From: Planctomycetota bacterium
GTDB lineage: Bacteria; Planctomycetota; Planctomycetia; Gemmatales; Gemmataceae
Direction: 5' to 3'
NCBI GenBank assembly: GCA_016191165.1
Contig: JACPPF010000110.1
Coordinates: 1-64,000 of the forward strand
Length of the DNA stretch: 64,000 nucleotides
The notes beneath the pieces were generated by a model. The model had not been told where the DNA came from. It did no database searches and worked only from the letters and a program-made list of their open reading frames with translations. The position numbers were made by a program, and so were the translations under genes. Positions 8,040 to 17,120 of this stretch are shown here, piece after piece (within the stretch, counting starts at the first letter, position 1; each line of letters begins with the position of its first letter).

Positions 8040-11000
8040 ATGAAACAGTCCCTCCTGATTCTCTCGGTTCTCGTTTTGGCCCGCCCAGCCGCCGCCCAGG
8101 ACAAGATCACGCCAGAGCAACTCGAATTCTTCGAGAAGAACGTTCGCCCGGTCCTGGTGCAGCACTGTTTCGAATGCCACGCGGCAACGTCCAAGCGCGT
8201 GAAGGGCGGGTTGCGGCTTGACAGCCGGGCCGGATTGCTGGAAGGCGGCGACAACGGGCCGGCCATCGTGCCGGGTCAGCCCGAGAAGAGCCGGTTGATC
8301 GAGGCGATACGCTACACCAACGTCGATTTGAAGATGCCCAAGAAAGGCAAGTTGCCCGAGGCGATCATCGCCGACCTGGGCACGTGGGTCAAGATGGGCG
8401 CGCCCTGGCCGAATGAGAAGCTTATCAAGAAAAACACGTATACGGAATTTAACCTACAAAAAAGAAAAAACGCGCACTGGTGCTGGCAGCCGATCCGGGC
8501 CGGGAAGGCGCCGGCGGTGAAGGAAGCCAGCTGGCCCAAAGACGACGTGGATCGTTTCTTGCTCGCGAAGCTGGAGGCGAAGGGGCTCCAGCCTGCCAGG
8601 GATGCCGACCCGCGCACGTTGCTTCGGCGCGTTTATTTTGACCTCATTGGACTGCCGCCACCGCGGTCCGAGGTGGAGGAGTTTGTCAAGGCGTGCGAGG
8701 GGGCGAACGCCAGGCCGCAAGCGGCTTATGAAAAGGTCGTGGAGCGCCTGCTGGCATCGCCGCGGTTCGGCGAACGCTGGGCGCGCCACTGGCTCGACCT
8801 GGTGCGCTACGCCGAGAGCCGGGGGCATGAATTTGATTACACCATCCCGAATGCCCACCATTATCGCGATTACGTCATCCGCGCTTTCAACGGCGATGTG
8901 CCTTACAACCAGTTTGTCACCGAACATCTCGCGGGTGATCTGCTTGCGAAGCCGCGCATGCATCCCCTCACCCCCGACCCCTCTTCCGCGAAGGGGCGAG
9001 GGGGGGATAGCTTCAACGAATCGATCCTCGGCACCGCGTTCTGGTTCCTCGGCGAGGAGTGCCATTCCCCGGTCGATATTCGGCAGGATCAAGCCGACCG
9101 CTTCGACAACCGCATCGACGTGATGACGAAAACGTTCCTCGGCCTGACCGTGGCCTGCGCGCGCTGCCACGATCACAAGTTCGATGCGATTTCGACGAAG
9201 GATTATTACGCCCTGTTCGGCATTCTGGAGAGCAGCAACTATCGGCTGGCGCGGTTTGATACGATTGCGCACGAGCGCAAGATCGCGCGCGAACTCTGGC
9301 AACAGCGAATGGATGCCCGGCGCGAACTTCAGCAAGCGGTTGGCCTGGCCGTCGAGCCGGTCGTGCGCCAGATGGCTCGCTATCTGCTGACGGCGGCGGA
9401 CATCGAGGACCAAGGCGCCGGCCTGGATCCGGCGTTGCTCAAGCGCTGGAAGGCGGCCCTGGCTCGCGACGCCAGGGACGAAACGTCCCCGCTTTTCGCC
9501 TTCGCTCAGGTGGCGGCTCAGCGCAATCGCCCGGCGGCCGAGGTGCTGGCGCCACTCTTGCAGCGCTGGAAGCGCGAAGCAGAGAAACTCCCCAAAGGCG
9601 CGGAAGTCATCGTCGATTTCGCGACGGACGACGGGAACCCCATCGAGCCGGGTTTCGTCCGTTTGCAACCGGGCGACATCATTCTGGGGCCTTCGCCAGG
9701 CCGGCCCATCGGGCGAATCGTTGAACAGGCGGCGGTCGAACGCGATCGCGACTGGCATGGCTTGAAAGTCGCCGCCGGCACGCAGAACGAATCGGGCGCC
9801 CTGGGCGGCATGTTGCGCGCGGGGCGGACCCTGCGAACGCCCGAGTTCACGATCAAGCACCCCCGGGCCTTCGCGCTCGTCAAGGGCGTGGGCATGATCT
9901 ACGCCGGCGTCGGCCAGCACATCATGCTGGCCGGTCCGCTACACGGCAGCTTGGTCCAGCGATTTAACACCGGGGGCAAATTCCAGTGGGTGCCGATTTC
10001 GTTGCAGCCCTACCTGGGCCAGCGAGCTCATCTCGAGTTCACACCGAACGATGGGACCGATTTCGCCATCGTCAAAGTGATTCAATGCTCCGAGCCGCCA
10101 GCGCCTTATCAATTGTTTCCCCAGGCGCAGCTGCGTACGAACCTGATTAACGCGACGACGGCCCAGCGAACCGCCATGCTGACGCAATCAATGCACATCG
10201 GTCTGGTCAGCGTGTTGACGAAAGACCTGTTCCACAAACCGCCAAGCAAGACCGGCTTCGCGCCGATGGCCAACTGGTTGATGGGAAACCTCGACTTGTT
10301 CGTGCCGATCGGCGGTGCTGCCGAAAAGCGGCTGATCGAGACAGCGCGGCCAATCCTCGAAGCCCATGGCGCCAAGGTTGCCCAGATCCCGCGCGTGTCG
10401 CGCCTCGCCCCCGCCATGCAAGACGGCAGCGGCACCGACGAGTACGTCTTCACGCGGGGCAACCCCAAAACGCTCGGCGCAATCGCGCCACGCCGCTTCC
10501 TCGAAGCCTTCACCGGCGCCCAGGCGCTCAAGATCAAGTGCGGCAGCGGCCGGCTCGAACTTGCCGAACAAATGACCAACCCCGCCGTCACTCCGCTCAT
10601 CACGCGCGTCTACGTCAATCGCGTCTGGCATCACCTTTTTGGCCGGGGGATTGTCCCGTCGGTCGATAACTTCGGCGTTCTCGGCGAGGCGCCGACGCAT
10701 CCGGAGTTGCTCGACTATCTTGCGCATCGCTTTGCCCAACCCGACGGCCTCGACTGGTCCACGAAGAAGCTCATCCGCGCCCTGGTGCTGACACGCGCCT
10801 ATCAGATGGCATCGACGCCGGTCGCGAAGGCCGACGAGGCCGATCCGGAAAATCACCTATGGCATCGCCGAAACATCCGCCGGCTCGAAGGCGAAGCGAT
10901 CCGCGATTCGATCCTGAGCGTGTCGGGCCGATTGAATGACGCCATGTATGGCCCCGCGGTCCCGGTGTACCTGACGCCTTTTCAGGACGGTCGGGGCCGA

Positions 11001-11399
11001 CCGGGTTCGGGCCCGCTCGATGGCGCCGGTCGGCGGAGCGTGTATCTGGCAGTGCGGCGCAACTTCCTGTCGTCGTTCCTGCTCGCGTTTGACACGCCGG
11101 CGCCGTTTTCCACCGTGGGCCGGCGCACCGTCTCCAACGTGCCGGCGCAAGCGCTGATCCTGATGAACGATCCCTTCGTGCATCAGCAAGCCGAGGTCTG
11201 GGCGAAACGCGTCGTTGCCGAGAAAGGGAGTATCGAGGACCGCGTGCGCGGCATGTACGTGGATGCATTCGCCCGGTCGCCGAATGCGGCCGAGTTGCGC
11301 GCCTGCATGACCTACCTGGGAGCGACGCCGGATGCGCGGCGCTGGGCGGATCTGGGGCATGTGTTGATCAATACGAAGGAATTCTATTTCGTGAATTGA
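8040..11399 (+). CDS. PSCyt1-DUF1549-DUF1553 planctomycete cytochrome (PSD1 family)
   Basis: A 1119-residue exported protein with signal peptide 'MKQSLLILSVLVLA...AAAQ'. PSCyt1 heme site 'CFECH' at residues 43-47, followed by 'GGLRLDSRAGLLEGGDNGPA'. A DUF1549 domain has 'FGERWARHWLDLVRYAESRG' and a second CxxCH in 'CARCHDHKFDAI' near residue 375. The C-terminal DUF1553 domain has 'RVYVNRVWHHLFGRGIV'. These proteins are usually encoded next to a DUF1501 partner and are inferred to act in the periplasm on complex carbohydrate or sulfate-rich polymers; the biochemistry is unproven. The expected DUF1501 partner lies downstream, separated by a transposase. A repeat-derived insertion is at about residues 309-322. 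Confidence 0.92.
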   Translation: MKQSLLILSVLVLARPAAAQDKITPEQLEFFEKNVRPVLVQHCFECHAATSKRVKGGLRLDSRAGLLEGGDNGPAIVPGQPEKSRLIEAIRYTNVDLKMPKKGKLPEAIIADLGTWVKMGAPWPNEKLIKKNTYTEFNLQKRKNAHWCWQPIRAGKAPAVKEASWPKDDVDRFLLAKLEAKGLQPARDADPRTLLRRVYFDLIGLPPPRSEVEEFVKACEGANARPQAAYEKVVERLLASPRFGERWARHWLDLVRYAESRGHEFDYTIPNAHHYRDYVIRAFNGDVPYNQFVTEHLAGDLLAKPRMHPLTPDPSSAKGRGGDSFNESILGTAFWFLGEECHSPVDIRQDQADRFDNRIDVMTKTFLGLTVACARCHDHKFDAISTKDYYALFGILESSNYRLARFDTIAHERKIARELWQQRMDARRELQQAVGLAVEPVVRQMARYLLTAADIEDQGAGLDPALLKRWKAALARDARDETSPLFAFAQVAAQRNRPAAEVLAPLLQRWKREAEKLPKGAEVIVDFATDDGNPIEPGFVRLQPGDIILGPSPGRPIGRIVEQAAVERDRDWHGLKVAAGTQNESGALGGMLRAGRTLRTPEFTIKHPRAFALVKGVGMIYAGVGQHIMLAGPLHGSLVQRFNTGGKFQWVPISLQPYLGQRAHLEFTPNDGTDFAIVKVIQCSEPPAPYQLFPQAQLRTNLINATTAQRTAMLTQSMHIGLVSVLTKDLFHKPPSKTGFAPMANWLMGNLDLFVPIGGAAEKRLIETARPILEAHGAKVAQIPRVSRLAPAMQDGSGTDEYVFTRGNPKTLGAIAPRRFLEAFTGAQALKIKCGSGRLELAEQMTNPAVTPLITRVYVNRVWHHLFGRGIVPSVDNFGVLGEAPTHPELLDYLAHRFAQPDGLDWSTKKLIRALVLTRAYQMASTPVAKADEADPENHLWHRRNIRRLEGEAIRDSILSVSGRLNDAMYGPAVPVYLTPFQDGRGRPGSGPLDGAGRRSVYLAVRRNFLSSFLLAFDTPAPFSTVGRRTVSNVPAQALILMNDPFVHQQAEVWAKRVVAEKGSIEDRVRGMYVDAFARSPNAAELRACMTYLGATPDARRWADLGHVLINTKEFYFVN
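8964..9006. repeat. Palindrome, CCCCTCACCCCC family, in frame in the PSD1 gene
   Basis: CCCCTCACCCCCGACCCCTC ... GAAGGGGCGAGGGGGG, read as 'PLTPDPSSAKGRGG' just before the 'NESILGTAFWFLGE' motif of DUF1549. Confidence 0.85.
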
Positions 11400-11419
11400 C
11401 GTACTACAAGCGCCGCGCG

Positions 11420-11490
11420 CTACCAGCCCCACGCGCAAGCGTGGGGATTTGAGCAACCCCGATCCCCACGCTTGCGCGTGGGGCTGGTGG
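11420..11490. repeat. Paired REP palindromes upstream of the RAYT gene
   Basis: Two inverted copies: CCAGCCCCACGCGCAAGCGT (then GGGG) and its reverse complement, joined by a 14-base linker ATTTGAGCAACCCC. The arrangement is that of a paired REP (BIME-like) unit. It begins 20 bases after the PSD1 stop codon and ends in the ribosome-binding region of the transposase. Confidence 0.9.
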
Positions 11491-11493
11491 AAA

Positions 11494-11499
11494 AGGAGG
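11494..11499 (+). promoter_or_regulatory. Ribosome-binding site deciding the RAYT start
   Basis: AGGAGG directly abuts an ATG at 11500 but stands six bases before an in-frame GTG at 11506, which makes the GTG the better-spaced start. Confidence 0.55.
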
Positions 11500-11505
11500 A
11501 TGAAC

Positions 11506-11958
11506 GTGTCGGAACCGATCGCCTATCACATCACATGGACGACCTATGGGACGTGGCTTCCGGGCGACGCACGCGGATGGGTCAAGAAAACCGAAGCCGG
11601 AATTCACGCTGGCCGGGAATCGCTGAAAGCAAGCGCAGAAAGAGGCATCGCACAAGCCGCAGTGACCTTGAGCGACGCTCAGCGACAGACCGTCGAGGAA
11701 ACAATCCACCGCCATTGCCACATCCGCGGCTGGGAAATTCACGCGTTGAATGTACGCACCAATCATGTTCACGTGATCGTGTCGGCGCCGGAGGTTCCAG
11801 AAAAGGTGATGGGGGAATTCAAGGCATGGTGCTCACGAAAATTGAATGAAATGGCAGGCGTCAACCAAAAATGGTGGACGCATCACGGCAGCACGAAATG
11901 GATCAACGACGGCGCGTACCTGGAGAATGCGATAAGATACGTAGTGGAAGGGCAATAA
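11506..11958 (+). CDS. REP-associated tyrosine transposase (RAYT, IS200-like Y1 family)
   Basis: About 150 residues. The HUH motif is 'TNHVHVIVS' and the family N-terminus is 'YHITWTTYGTWLPGDARGW'. The C-terminal catalytic Tyr lies in 'LENAIRYVVEGQ'. These are hallmarks of RAYTs, single-strand DNA transposases domesticated to act on REP palindromes. The gene is flanked on both sides by paired palindromes of one family, as expected for a RAYT and its cognate REPs. The GTG at 11506 (or ATG at 11500) is the likely start; longer frames run into the repeat. The gene separates the PSD1 cytochrome from its usual DUF1501 partner. It appears intact. Confidence 0.88.
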   Translation: MSEPIAYHITWTTYGTWLPGDARGWVKKTEAGIHAGRESLKASAERGIAQAAVTLSDAQRQTVEETIHRHCHIRGWEIHALNVRTNHVHVIVSAPEVPEKVMGEFKAWCSRKLNEMAGVNQKWWTHHGSTKWINDGAYLENAIRYVVEGQ

Positions 11959-11963
11959 AGCCA

Positions 11964-12101
11964 ACTAGCCCCGCGCGCTACCAGCCCCGCGCGCTACCAG
12001 CCCCACGCGCAAGCGTGGGGATTTGAGCAACCCCGATCCCCACGCGCAAGCGTCGGGATTTGAGCAACCCCGATTCCCACGCTTGCGCGTGGGGCTGGTA
12101 T
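11964..12101. repeat. REP palindrome cluster downstream of the RAYT gene
   Basis: Starts with two direct units of GCGCGCTACCAGCCCC, then CCACGCGCAAGCGTGGGGAT, a second direct copy (CCCACGCGCAAGCGTCGGGA) and finally an inverted copy ending TTGCGCGTGGGGCTGGTA. The linker TTTGAGCAACCCCGAT recurs twice, as in the upstream pair. The cluster shows both tandem and inverted amplification of the same unit. Confidence 0.9.
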
Positions 12102-12127
12102 CGTATGGGCATCGTGAGGGAAAACCA

Positions 12128-13537
12128 ATGTTTGATTGCAACCGTTTTCGCACAGCGCCGCTCACCCGCCGCGAGATGCTCGCCACCTGTGCAGGCGGAT
12201 TCGGCGCCGTGGCTCTCGCGGCCTTGAGCGCCGATGCCACGCCGCAAGCGGCGCCGGGAATCCATCATGCGCCGAGGGCTAAGAACGTCATCTTCCTTTA
12301 CATGGACGGCGGCGTCAGCCAGGTCGATTCGTTCGACTACAAGCCGATGCTCGAACGCTATCAGGGCCGCGATCCGCATTCCATCTTTCGCGTCGAGCCG
12401 ACGCAGTTCAATAACGTCGGGCGCGTGATGATGTCCCCCTGGCGTTTTCGCCAGTACGGGCAATGCGGACGCCGCGTGAGCGAATTGTTTCCCAACATCG
12501 CCCGTCACGTGGACGATCTCGCGTTCGTCCATTCGATGACGTCGCGCTTTCCGGAACACACCAGCGCCAATTATTTCCTGCACACCGGCAACGGGCTGCA
12601 AGGCCGACCGAGCATGGGCGCCTGGATCAACTATGGCCTGGGGAGTGAAAACCGAAACCTGCCCGGCTTCATCGTTCTCAACGGCGGCCTCATCCCGCCG
12701 GGCGGGCTCGACAACTTCAACAGCGGCTTTTTGCCCGCGGCCTACCAGGGTTCCGTGTTTCGCCCGGGCGATCCCCCGGTCGCCAACATCCGCCCGCTCG
12801 AACGCGATCCGAATCAGCAACGCCAAAAACTCGAATTACTCAGGCAACTCGACCGCGCCGGCCAGGAACGCCTGGGCCGCGTTGACGAGATCGACTCCGC
12901 CATCGCCAACGCCGAGACGGCGTTCCGCATGCAGGCCGCCGTCCCCGAGTTGATGGACCTCACGGGCGAATCGAATGCCACTCGTGCGTTATACGGCATC
13001 ACGTCCACGTTCGCCGGCACGCGCACCTTCGGGACCGAGTGCCTGATCGCGCGCCGCCTCGTCGAGCGCGGCGTTCGCTTCGTCGAACTCACCTGCCCCG
13101 GCGTCGGGCATGACCGCTGGGACCAGCATGGCAACCTGCGCCGCGGCCACGCCGACAACGCCCGGGCCGTCGATCAACCGATCGCCGCGCTCCTGACCGA
13201 CCTCAAGACCCGCGGCCTGTGGAACGATACCCTGGTCGTCTGGACCGGCGAATTCGGCCGGACGCCTTTTGCGCAAGGCTCCGATGGCCGCGATCACAAC
13301 CCATTCGGCTTCACCCTCTGGCTTGCCGGCGGCGGCGTCAAGGGGGGCACTTCCTGCGGCGCGACCGATGAGTTCGGGTACAAGGCCGTGGATGGCGTCC
13401 GCGAAATCCACGACCTGCACGCCACCATGCTTCATCTCCTTGGCGTCGATCACACCCGGCAGACGTTTCGCTTCGGCGGCCGCGACATGCGCCTGACCGA
13501 CGTCCATGGCGAGGTGATTCACGAGGTGCTTGCCTGA
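12128..13537 (+). CDS. DUF1501 domain protein, Tat-exported
   Basis: A 469-residue member of the DUF1501 family, which has a sulfatase/alkaline-phosphatase-like fold. Tat-type signal 'TRREMLATCAGGFGAVAL' near residue 15. Conserved family segments: 'IFLYMDGGVSQVDSFDYKP' with a metal-type Asp, 'RFPEHTSANYFLHTGNG', 'DRWDQHGNL' and 'WTGEFGRTPF'. It is inferred to work with the PSD1 cytochrome encoded upstream on an extracytoplasmic substrate. The start at 12128 begins the signal region; the frame upstream is REP sequence. The C-terminal segment 'HATMLHLLGVDH' is intact, so the gene is full length. Confidence 0.9.
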   Translation: MFDCNRFRTAPLTRREMLATCAGGFGAVALAALSADATPQAAPGIHHAPRAKNVIFLYMDGGVSQVDSFDYKPMLERYQGRDPHSIFRVEPTQFNNVGRVMMSPWRFRQYGQCGRRVSELFPNIARHVDDLAFVHSMTSRFPEHTSANYFLHTGNGLQGRPSMGAWINYGLGSENRNLPGFIVLNGGLIPPGGLDNFNSGFLPAAYQGSVFRPGDPPVANIRPLERDPNQQRQKLELLRQLDRAGQERLGRVDEIDSAIANAETAFRMQAAVPELMDLTGESNATRALYGITSTFAGTRTFGTECLIARRLVERGVRFVELTCPGVGHDRWDQHGNLRRGHADNARAVDQPIAALLTDLKTRGLWNDTLVVWTGEFGRTPFAQGSDGRDHNPFGFTLWLAGGGVKGGTSCGATDEFGYKAVDGVREIHDLHATMLHLLGVDHTRQTFRFGGRDMRLTDVHGEVIHEVLA

Positions 13538-13560
13538 GCGGCAGGGGCAGACTCCGCCCA

Positions 13561-13626
13561 CTAGCCCCACGCGCAAGCGTGGGGATCTTGAACAGCCCGA
13601 TCCCCACGCTCGCGCGTGGGGCTGGT
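13561..13626. repeat. Paired REP palindrome (RAYT family)
   Basis: TAGCCCCACGCGCAAGCGTG and its inverted partner joined by ATCTTGAACAGCCCGAT. It lies just after the DUF1501 stop codon and may serve as a 3'-end hairpin. Confidence 0.88.
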
Positions 13627-13764
13627 TGAGGGATCGCGCTTTTTTGGTCTCAGGATTGCACGCGCTGTTTGAATATGATAACCTGTTAATAATCAGGCAA
13701 ATCCCGCCCGCATCAGCGTTTTCTGAGCGGTCGGCGCTTTCATTTTTTTCATTCCAAGGAGTCG

Positions 13765-14649
13765 ATGATGAAACCCCGTTGGAGTCCGCGGTCGGCATTC
13801 ACGCTGATCGAATTGCTGGTGGTGATCGCAATTATTGCGATCCTGATTGCCCTGCTGGTGCCGGCCGTGCAGAAGGTGCGCGAGGCGGCGAATCGCACCC
13901 AGTGCCTGAACAACCTCAAACAGATCGGTATCGCCTGCCATAGCCACCATGACGCTCTCAAGCGTCTGCCGGCGAACAGCTACAGCTGGACGTACCCGCC
14001 AACCTTCATCGCCCCGGGGCAACCCGCCAGCGGCGCCGCCCAGCAAGGCGGGTGGGCCTACCAGATTTTGCCCTATCTCGAACAGTCAGCCGTGTGGCGC
14101 GGCGGCAACCAGGCGACCATCGCCGATTGCCAGATCTTCGCCATCAAAACGCCGATTCCCGTCTACTTCTGCCCGTCGCGCCGTTCCCCCCAGGCCCTGC
14201 CCGCCATCGGCGCCTGGTATGGACCCGGCGGCACCTACGAACACGCCCCCTGGGATTACGGCGGCAGCAATACCGAAAATACCGGCGCGATCGCCTACGG
14301 CCTCATCGGCCTGCGCTTCGCCGACATCGTGGACGGGACCTCCAACACCTTCCTCGCCGGCGATGCCCGCAAGGACACCTGCTACATCGGCCAATACCAG
14401 AGCGACGACAACGAGGGCTACACCTCCGGCTGGGACCACGATTCCATGCGCCGCGCCAACAACCAGCCCATGCCCGATAGCCGAACCTGCTCCGGATGGG
14501 GTGAAGAACGCTTCGGCTCCTCCCACGGCTCCGGGTTCAACATGCTCTTCGTCGATGGCACGGTCCGCTTCGTCAGCTATTCCACCGGACTTGCCACCTT
14601 CTACGCCATGAGCACTCGCAACGGCAATGATCCCGCCTCGCTCGATTAA
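13765..14649 (+). CDS. DUF1559 pseudopilin-like protein
   Basis: About 294 residues. Type IV prepilin-like N-terminus '[20 protein letters not shown]' with cleavage expected before Phe, followed by '[20 protein letters not shown]'. The C-terminal half is the planctomycete DUF1559 domain, ending with the family motif '[12 protein letters not shown]'. AAGGAG lies eight bases before a double ATG. Processing by a prepilin peptidase and placement in the envelope follow from family knowledge; the role is unknown. It is followed by a small lipoprotein gene, and a mirror-image cassette faces it at 15.4-16.8 kb. Confidence 0.92.
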   Translation: MMKPRWSPRSAFTLIELLVVIAIIAILIALLVPAVQKVREAANRTQCLNNLKQIGIACHSHHDALKRLPANSYSWTYPPTFIAPGQPASGAAQQGGWAYQILPYLEQSAVWRGGNQATIADCQIFAIKTPIPVYFCPSRRSPQALPAIGAWYGPGGTYEHAPWDYGGSNTENTGAIAYGLIGLRFADIVDGTSNTFLAGDARKDTCYIGQYQSDDNEGYTSGWDHDSMRRANNQPMPDSRTCSGWGEERFGSSHGSGFNMLFVDGTVRFVSYSTGLATFYAMSTRNGNDPASLD

Positions 14650-14671
14650 CCTCAATCGCAAGCCCCGGGAC

Positions 14672-14742
14672 ACCAGCCCCACGCGCAGACGTGGGGGTTT
14701 GGGCAGCCTCCCAAAACCCCCACGTCTGCGCGTCGGGCTGGT
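14672..14742. repeat. Paired REP palindrome (RAYT family variant)
   Basis: ACCAGCCCCACGCGCAGACG and inverted partner; the CAAGC core is changed to CAGAC in both arms, so the stem is kept. Confidence 0.85.
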
Positions 14743-14791
14743 CAAGCACTCGTCGACGAACGGTATTGGGTTTAGGCCTGGAGTTCACGCC

Positions 14792-15205
14792 ATGATTCAT
14801 GTCAAGGCATTTGCCGTTGTCGCCACGGTCCTCGGCTGCTTCGTGTTAACCGGATGCGGCGGCGTGCCCAAGAGCGTCGTGACGGGGCGAATCACCAACA
14901 AGGGCGAACCGATACCCGTCAAGCCGATGGTCGGCAAACTCAAGGTCTGGTTCATCCTGCAGGATGTGCCGCCGCCGGTCGATCCGAAATACGCGAACGT
15001 AAAGGACGACGGCAGCTTTGACGTGACGGACAGCGGGAATGGCATTGTCGCGGGAAAATACAAAATCTGCATTCAATGGTACGACAATTTCCCGCAAGGG
15101 CCTGACAAACTCAAGGAGCGGTTCAGCGAAAAGAACTCGAAGATCTTTCGCAAAATCCCGGACGATGGCGTTCTCAACATCGACGTGAGCCGGCCGGAGG
15201 GGTAG
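14792..15205 (+). CDS. Small lipoprotein, carboxypeptidase-regulatory-like
   Basis: 137 residues with a lipoprotein signal peptide ending in lipobox 'VLTGC'. The mature part begins 'GGVPKSVVTGRITNKGEPIP', which resembles the beta-sandwich opening of small planctomycete lipoproteins encoded beside DUF1559 genes. It is probably anchored in the envelope next to the pseudopilin product. The ATG at 14792 starts the signal peptide. No catalytic motif is seen and the function is unknown. Confidence 0.75.
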   Translation: MIHVKAFAVVATVLGCFVLTGCGGVPKSVVTGRITNKGEPIPVKPMVGKLKVWFILQDVPPPVDPKYANVKDDGSFDVTDSGNGIVAGKYKICIQWYDNFPQGPDKLKERFSEKNSKIFRKIPDDGVLNIDVSRPEG

Positions 15206-15228
15206 GATAATTCTTGTAATCAGCGTGG

Positions 15229-15290
15229 ACGAGCCGAAAGCGTGAGCGACGGATTGCGATGTCAGACCGTCGCTCACGCTTTCGGCTCGT
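15229..15290. repeat. REP-like palindrome, GAGCCGAAAGCGTGAGCGAC type
   Basis: ACGAGCCGAAAGCGTGAGCG with exact inverted partner ending CACGCTTTCGGCTCGT. It lies between convergent pseudopilin cassettes. Confidence 0.88.
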
Positions 15291-15314
15291 TGTTGTTTGC
15301 TGCACGCGCTCGAG

Positions 15315-15429
15315 ATTGGCACTTTCGTTACGAGCCGCGACCGCAAGGGAGCGGGAACGAGCCCAACGCTCCGTTACGGTCGCGGCTCGTTTATGAGGAT
15401 TTGTCATTTCGTGGCACGTACGGCATAAG
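15315..15429. repeat. 115-base repeat with hairpin and conserved tail
   Basis: Starts ATTGGCAC, carries a hairpin of GAGCCGCGACCGCAAGGGAG against CTCCGTTACGGTCGCGGCTC, then the tail ATGAGGATTTGTCATTTCGT up to TAAG. A copy of identical length is at 56866-56980, so the mobile unit is larger than its palindrome. Confidence 0.85.
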
Positions 15430-15430
15430 A

Positions 15431-16360
15431 TCACGGATCCAGACTGACGGCCTCGTCCCCCTTGATGGATGCCATGCCGCGATAGACGGTCGGGCTCACG
15501 GAGTCCATGACGAAACGAACGGTCCCGTCGGCGAGGCAGAAGTTCGCGCCGCCGGTATGCCGGCTGCGGAAGGAGTAGACGTTCGGCCAATCCCAGGGGG
15601 CGTTATAGCCCGGCTGTCCGGGGACCATGGCGTTGTTGAGCGGGATGGAGCAGGTGCCGCAGGCGTAGTTGGAGTTGGTCCACCCGCAATGGGTATTCTT
15701 GTCTGGGAGGTCCTCGCCGATCATGAAGGTGTTGCTTGTGCCGTCGGGGATGGTGGTCATGGTGAGTTTGCGGGAGTCGTCGCTCCGATAAAAGATGCCG
15801 TCGCCCGCGTCGAGGCCGTTATTGTTTCCGCTGGGCCCGGTGTTGGTGTAACTGCCCCAGGCCCAGTTGGAGCCGGAAACGCCGCGGTAATTGGTGCTGC
15901 CGGCAGTATAGCCAGGCGTGTTGGCCCGGTCGGTCCGCGGCGTCGAACTGGACGCGTCGCTGGGGCACAGGAACACGGAAACCTGGGTGCCATAGACATT
16001 CAAAACACTCGCGAACGTCGGCAGATTGCCGCCCACCTGCATGAGATTTCCCTGACGGTACAGATTGTCCTGTTCGATATACGGCAGGATCTTGGAGAAC
16101 CAGCTCCAGGAACGCCCGTTGATGTCATACCCGTAGGTATTCGGGCTCGTGTTGTAAGGAAAGCGTTTGGTCGCATCATGGTAGCTGTGGACGGCGACGC
16201 CCAGCTGCTTGAGGTTGTTGATGCAGGTCGTGCGATTGGCGGCCTCGCGCACCTTCTGGACCGCGGGGACCAACAGCGCGATCAGGATGGCGATGATCGC
16301 GATCACCACCAGCAATTCGATGAGCGTAAAGCCCATCCGGGATCGGGAGAGAGGTTTCAT
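15431..16360 (-). CDS. DUF1559 pseudopilin-like protein
   Basis: 309 residues. N-terminus '[19 protein letters not shown]' with prepilin-type cleavage before Phe, then '[20 protein letters not shown]' and the DUF1559 body ending '[20 protein letters not shown]'. It is paralogous to the protein at 13765-14649 and faces it across two palindromes. It lies 47 bases downstream of a lipoprotein gene on the same strand, so the two are probably co-transcribed. Confidence 0.92.
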   Translation of the reverse strand: MKPLSRSRMGFTLIELLVVIAIIAILIALLVPAVQKVREAANRTTCINNLKQLGVAVHSYHDATKRFPYNTSPNTYGYDINGRSWSWFSKILPYIEQDNLYRQGNLMQVGGNLPTFASVLNVYGTQVSVFLCPSDASSSTPRTDRANTPGYTAGSTNYRGVSGSNWAWGSYTNTGPSGNNNGLDAGDGIFYRSDDSRKLTMTTIPDGTSNTFMIGEDLPDKNTHCGWTNSNYACGTCSIPLNNAMVPGQPGYNAPWDWPNVYSFRSRHTGGANFCLADGTVRFVMDSVSPTVYRGMASIKGDEAVSLDP

Positions 16361-16407
16361 GGTTCAAACGCCTTCATGAAAAAAGGAATGGAGGAAGAAA
16401 CGAACGG

Positions 16408-16848
16408 TTATTTCTTTTCGACGGCCTTCAGATCGTAAGCCCCCGGCGCCGGCGCGGCGACCACCTCGATGGCGAGCGGCGTCTTCTCGGCGCTGCGAAA
16501 CTTCTCGGGCACCGAATCCTTGACCTTGTCGATCTTCGTCGAATCCGGAATCTCGGAACTGGCGATCGTCACCTTGTACCAACCAGGCGGCGCTCCCGCG
16601 CGGCCGTTCGTCATGACTCGGTACCGGCCATTCTCGACTTCACCCGTCGGGATGACCGTAGCGGTATTTTTCTTGGCCGCGTCAGGCCAAAGCGTCACGG
16701 TCCCTTTCGGCAACGCCTTGCCGTTGATGGTCAATTCTCCTTCCACCGGATGTTGGCCAGAACTGCAACCGGACAAGAGCACACATCCCGCGGCAAGAAA
16801 CACCACGCCAATCGTTGTGCGGAAAGCAGCCAGAAAAGGAATTCGCAT
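16408..16848 (-). CDS. Small lipoprotein paired with the DUF1559 gene
   Basis: 146 residues with lipobox 'VLLSGC' after a hydrophobic stretch 'TTIGVVFLAAGCVLL'. The mature part ('HPVEGELTINGKALPKGTVT', later 'NGRYRVMTNGRAGAPPGWYK') is a beta-sandwich-like domain common in planctomycete lipoproteins next to pseudopilin genes. It is first in a two-gene unit, behind a good sigma-70-like promoter. Function unknown; envelope location inferred from the lipobox. Confidence 0.78.
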   Translation of the reverse strand: MRIPFLAAFRTTIGVVFLAAGCVLLSGCSSGQHPVEGELTINGKALPKGTVTLWPDAAKKNTATVIPTGEVENGRYRVMTNGRAGAPPGWYKVTIASSEIPDSTKIDKVKDSVPEKFRSAEKTPLAIEVVAAPAPGAYDLKAVEKK

Positions 16849-16974
16849 GGGGATGATCTCAACGCCCCTGGGACAAAAGGGGGGTTATTGATGGCAATGA
16901 AGGGCAAACAAAGCCGACGGTCGGTGCAGGCGAGTGGAAATCTTGTCGAACGAACAACATCTTATTTCAATGCA

Positions 16975-17003
16975 ATGATAACACAAACTTTATGATTGAC
17001 CAA
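16975..17003 (-). promoter_or_regulatory. Sigma-70-like promoter for the lipoprotein/pseudopilin unit
   Basis: On the minus strand TTGGTC (17003-16998), 17-base spacer, TATCAT (16980-16975). It sits in an unusually AT-rich patch for this window and predicts a leader of about 120 bases. The rest of 16849-17120 shows nothing recognisable. Confidence 0.5.
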
Positions 17004-17120
17004 CGCGAATGAAATTAAAAATGGCTCATCATTATCCGCTTCCACGAAAAATGTAGGTGGGATCCTACTCCGCGCGGCCAAGATTGCCGATCGGAAGGGC
17101 GGCGTTTGAACCAGGGGGGA

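Noticed and set aside
11449-11499. N-terminal extensions such as 'MSNPDPHACAWG' before the RAYT and DUF1501 starts
   Set aside because: They are translations of REP sequence. Good ribosome-binding sites or signal peptides mark the true starts downstream.
11966-12101. Tandem GCGCGCTACCAGCCCC and CGCAAGCG units look at first like a small CRISPR array
   Set aside because: Unit spacing is irregular, there are no unique spacers of constant length, copies are inverted as well as direct, and a RAYT gene, not cas genes, is adjacent.
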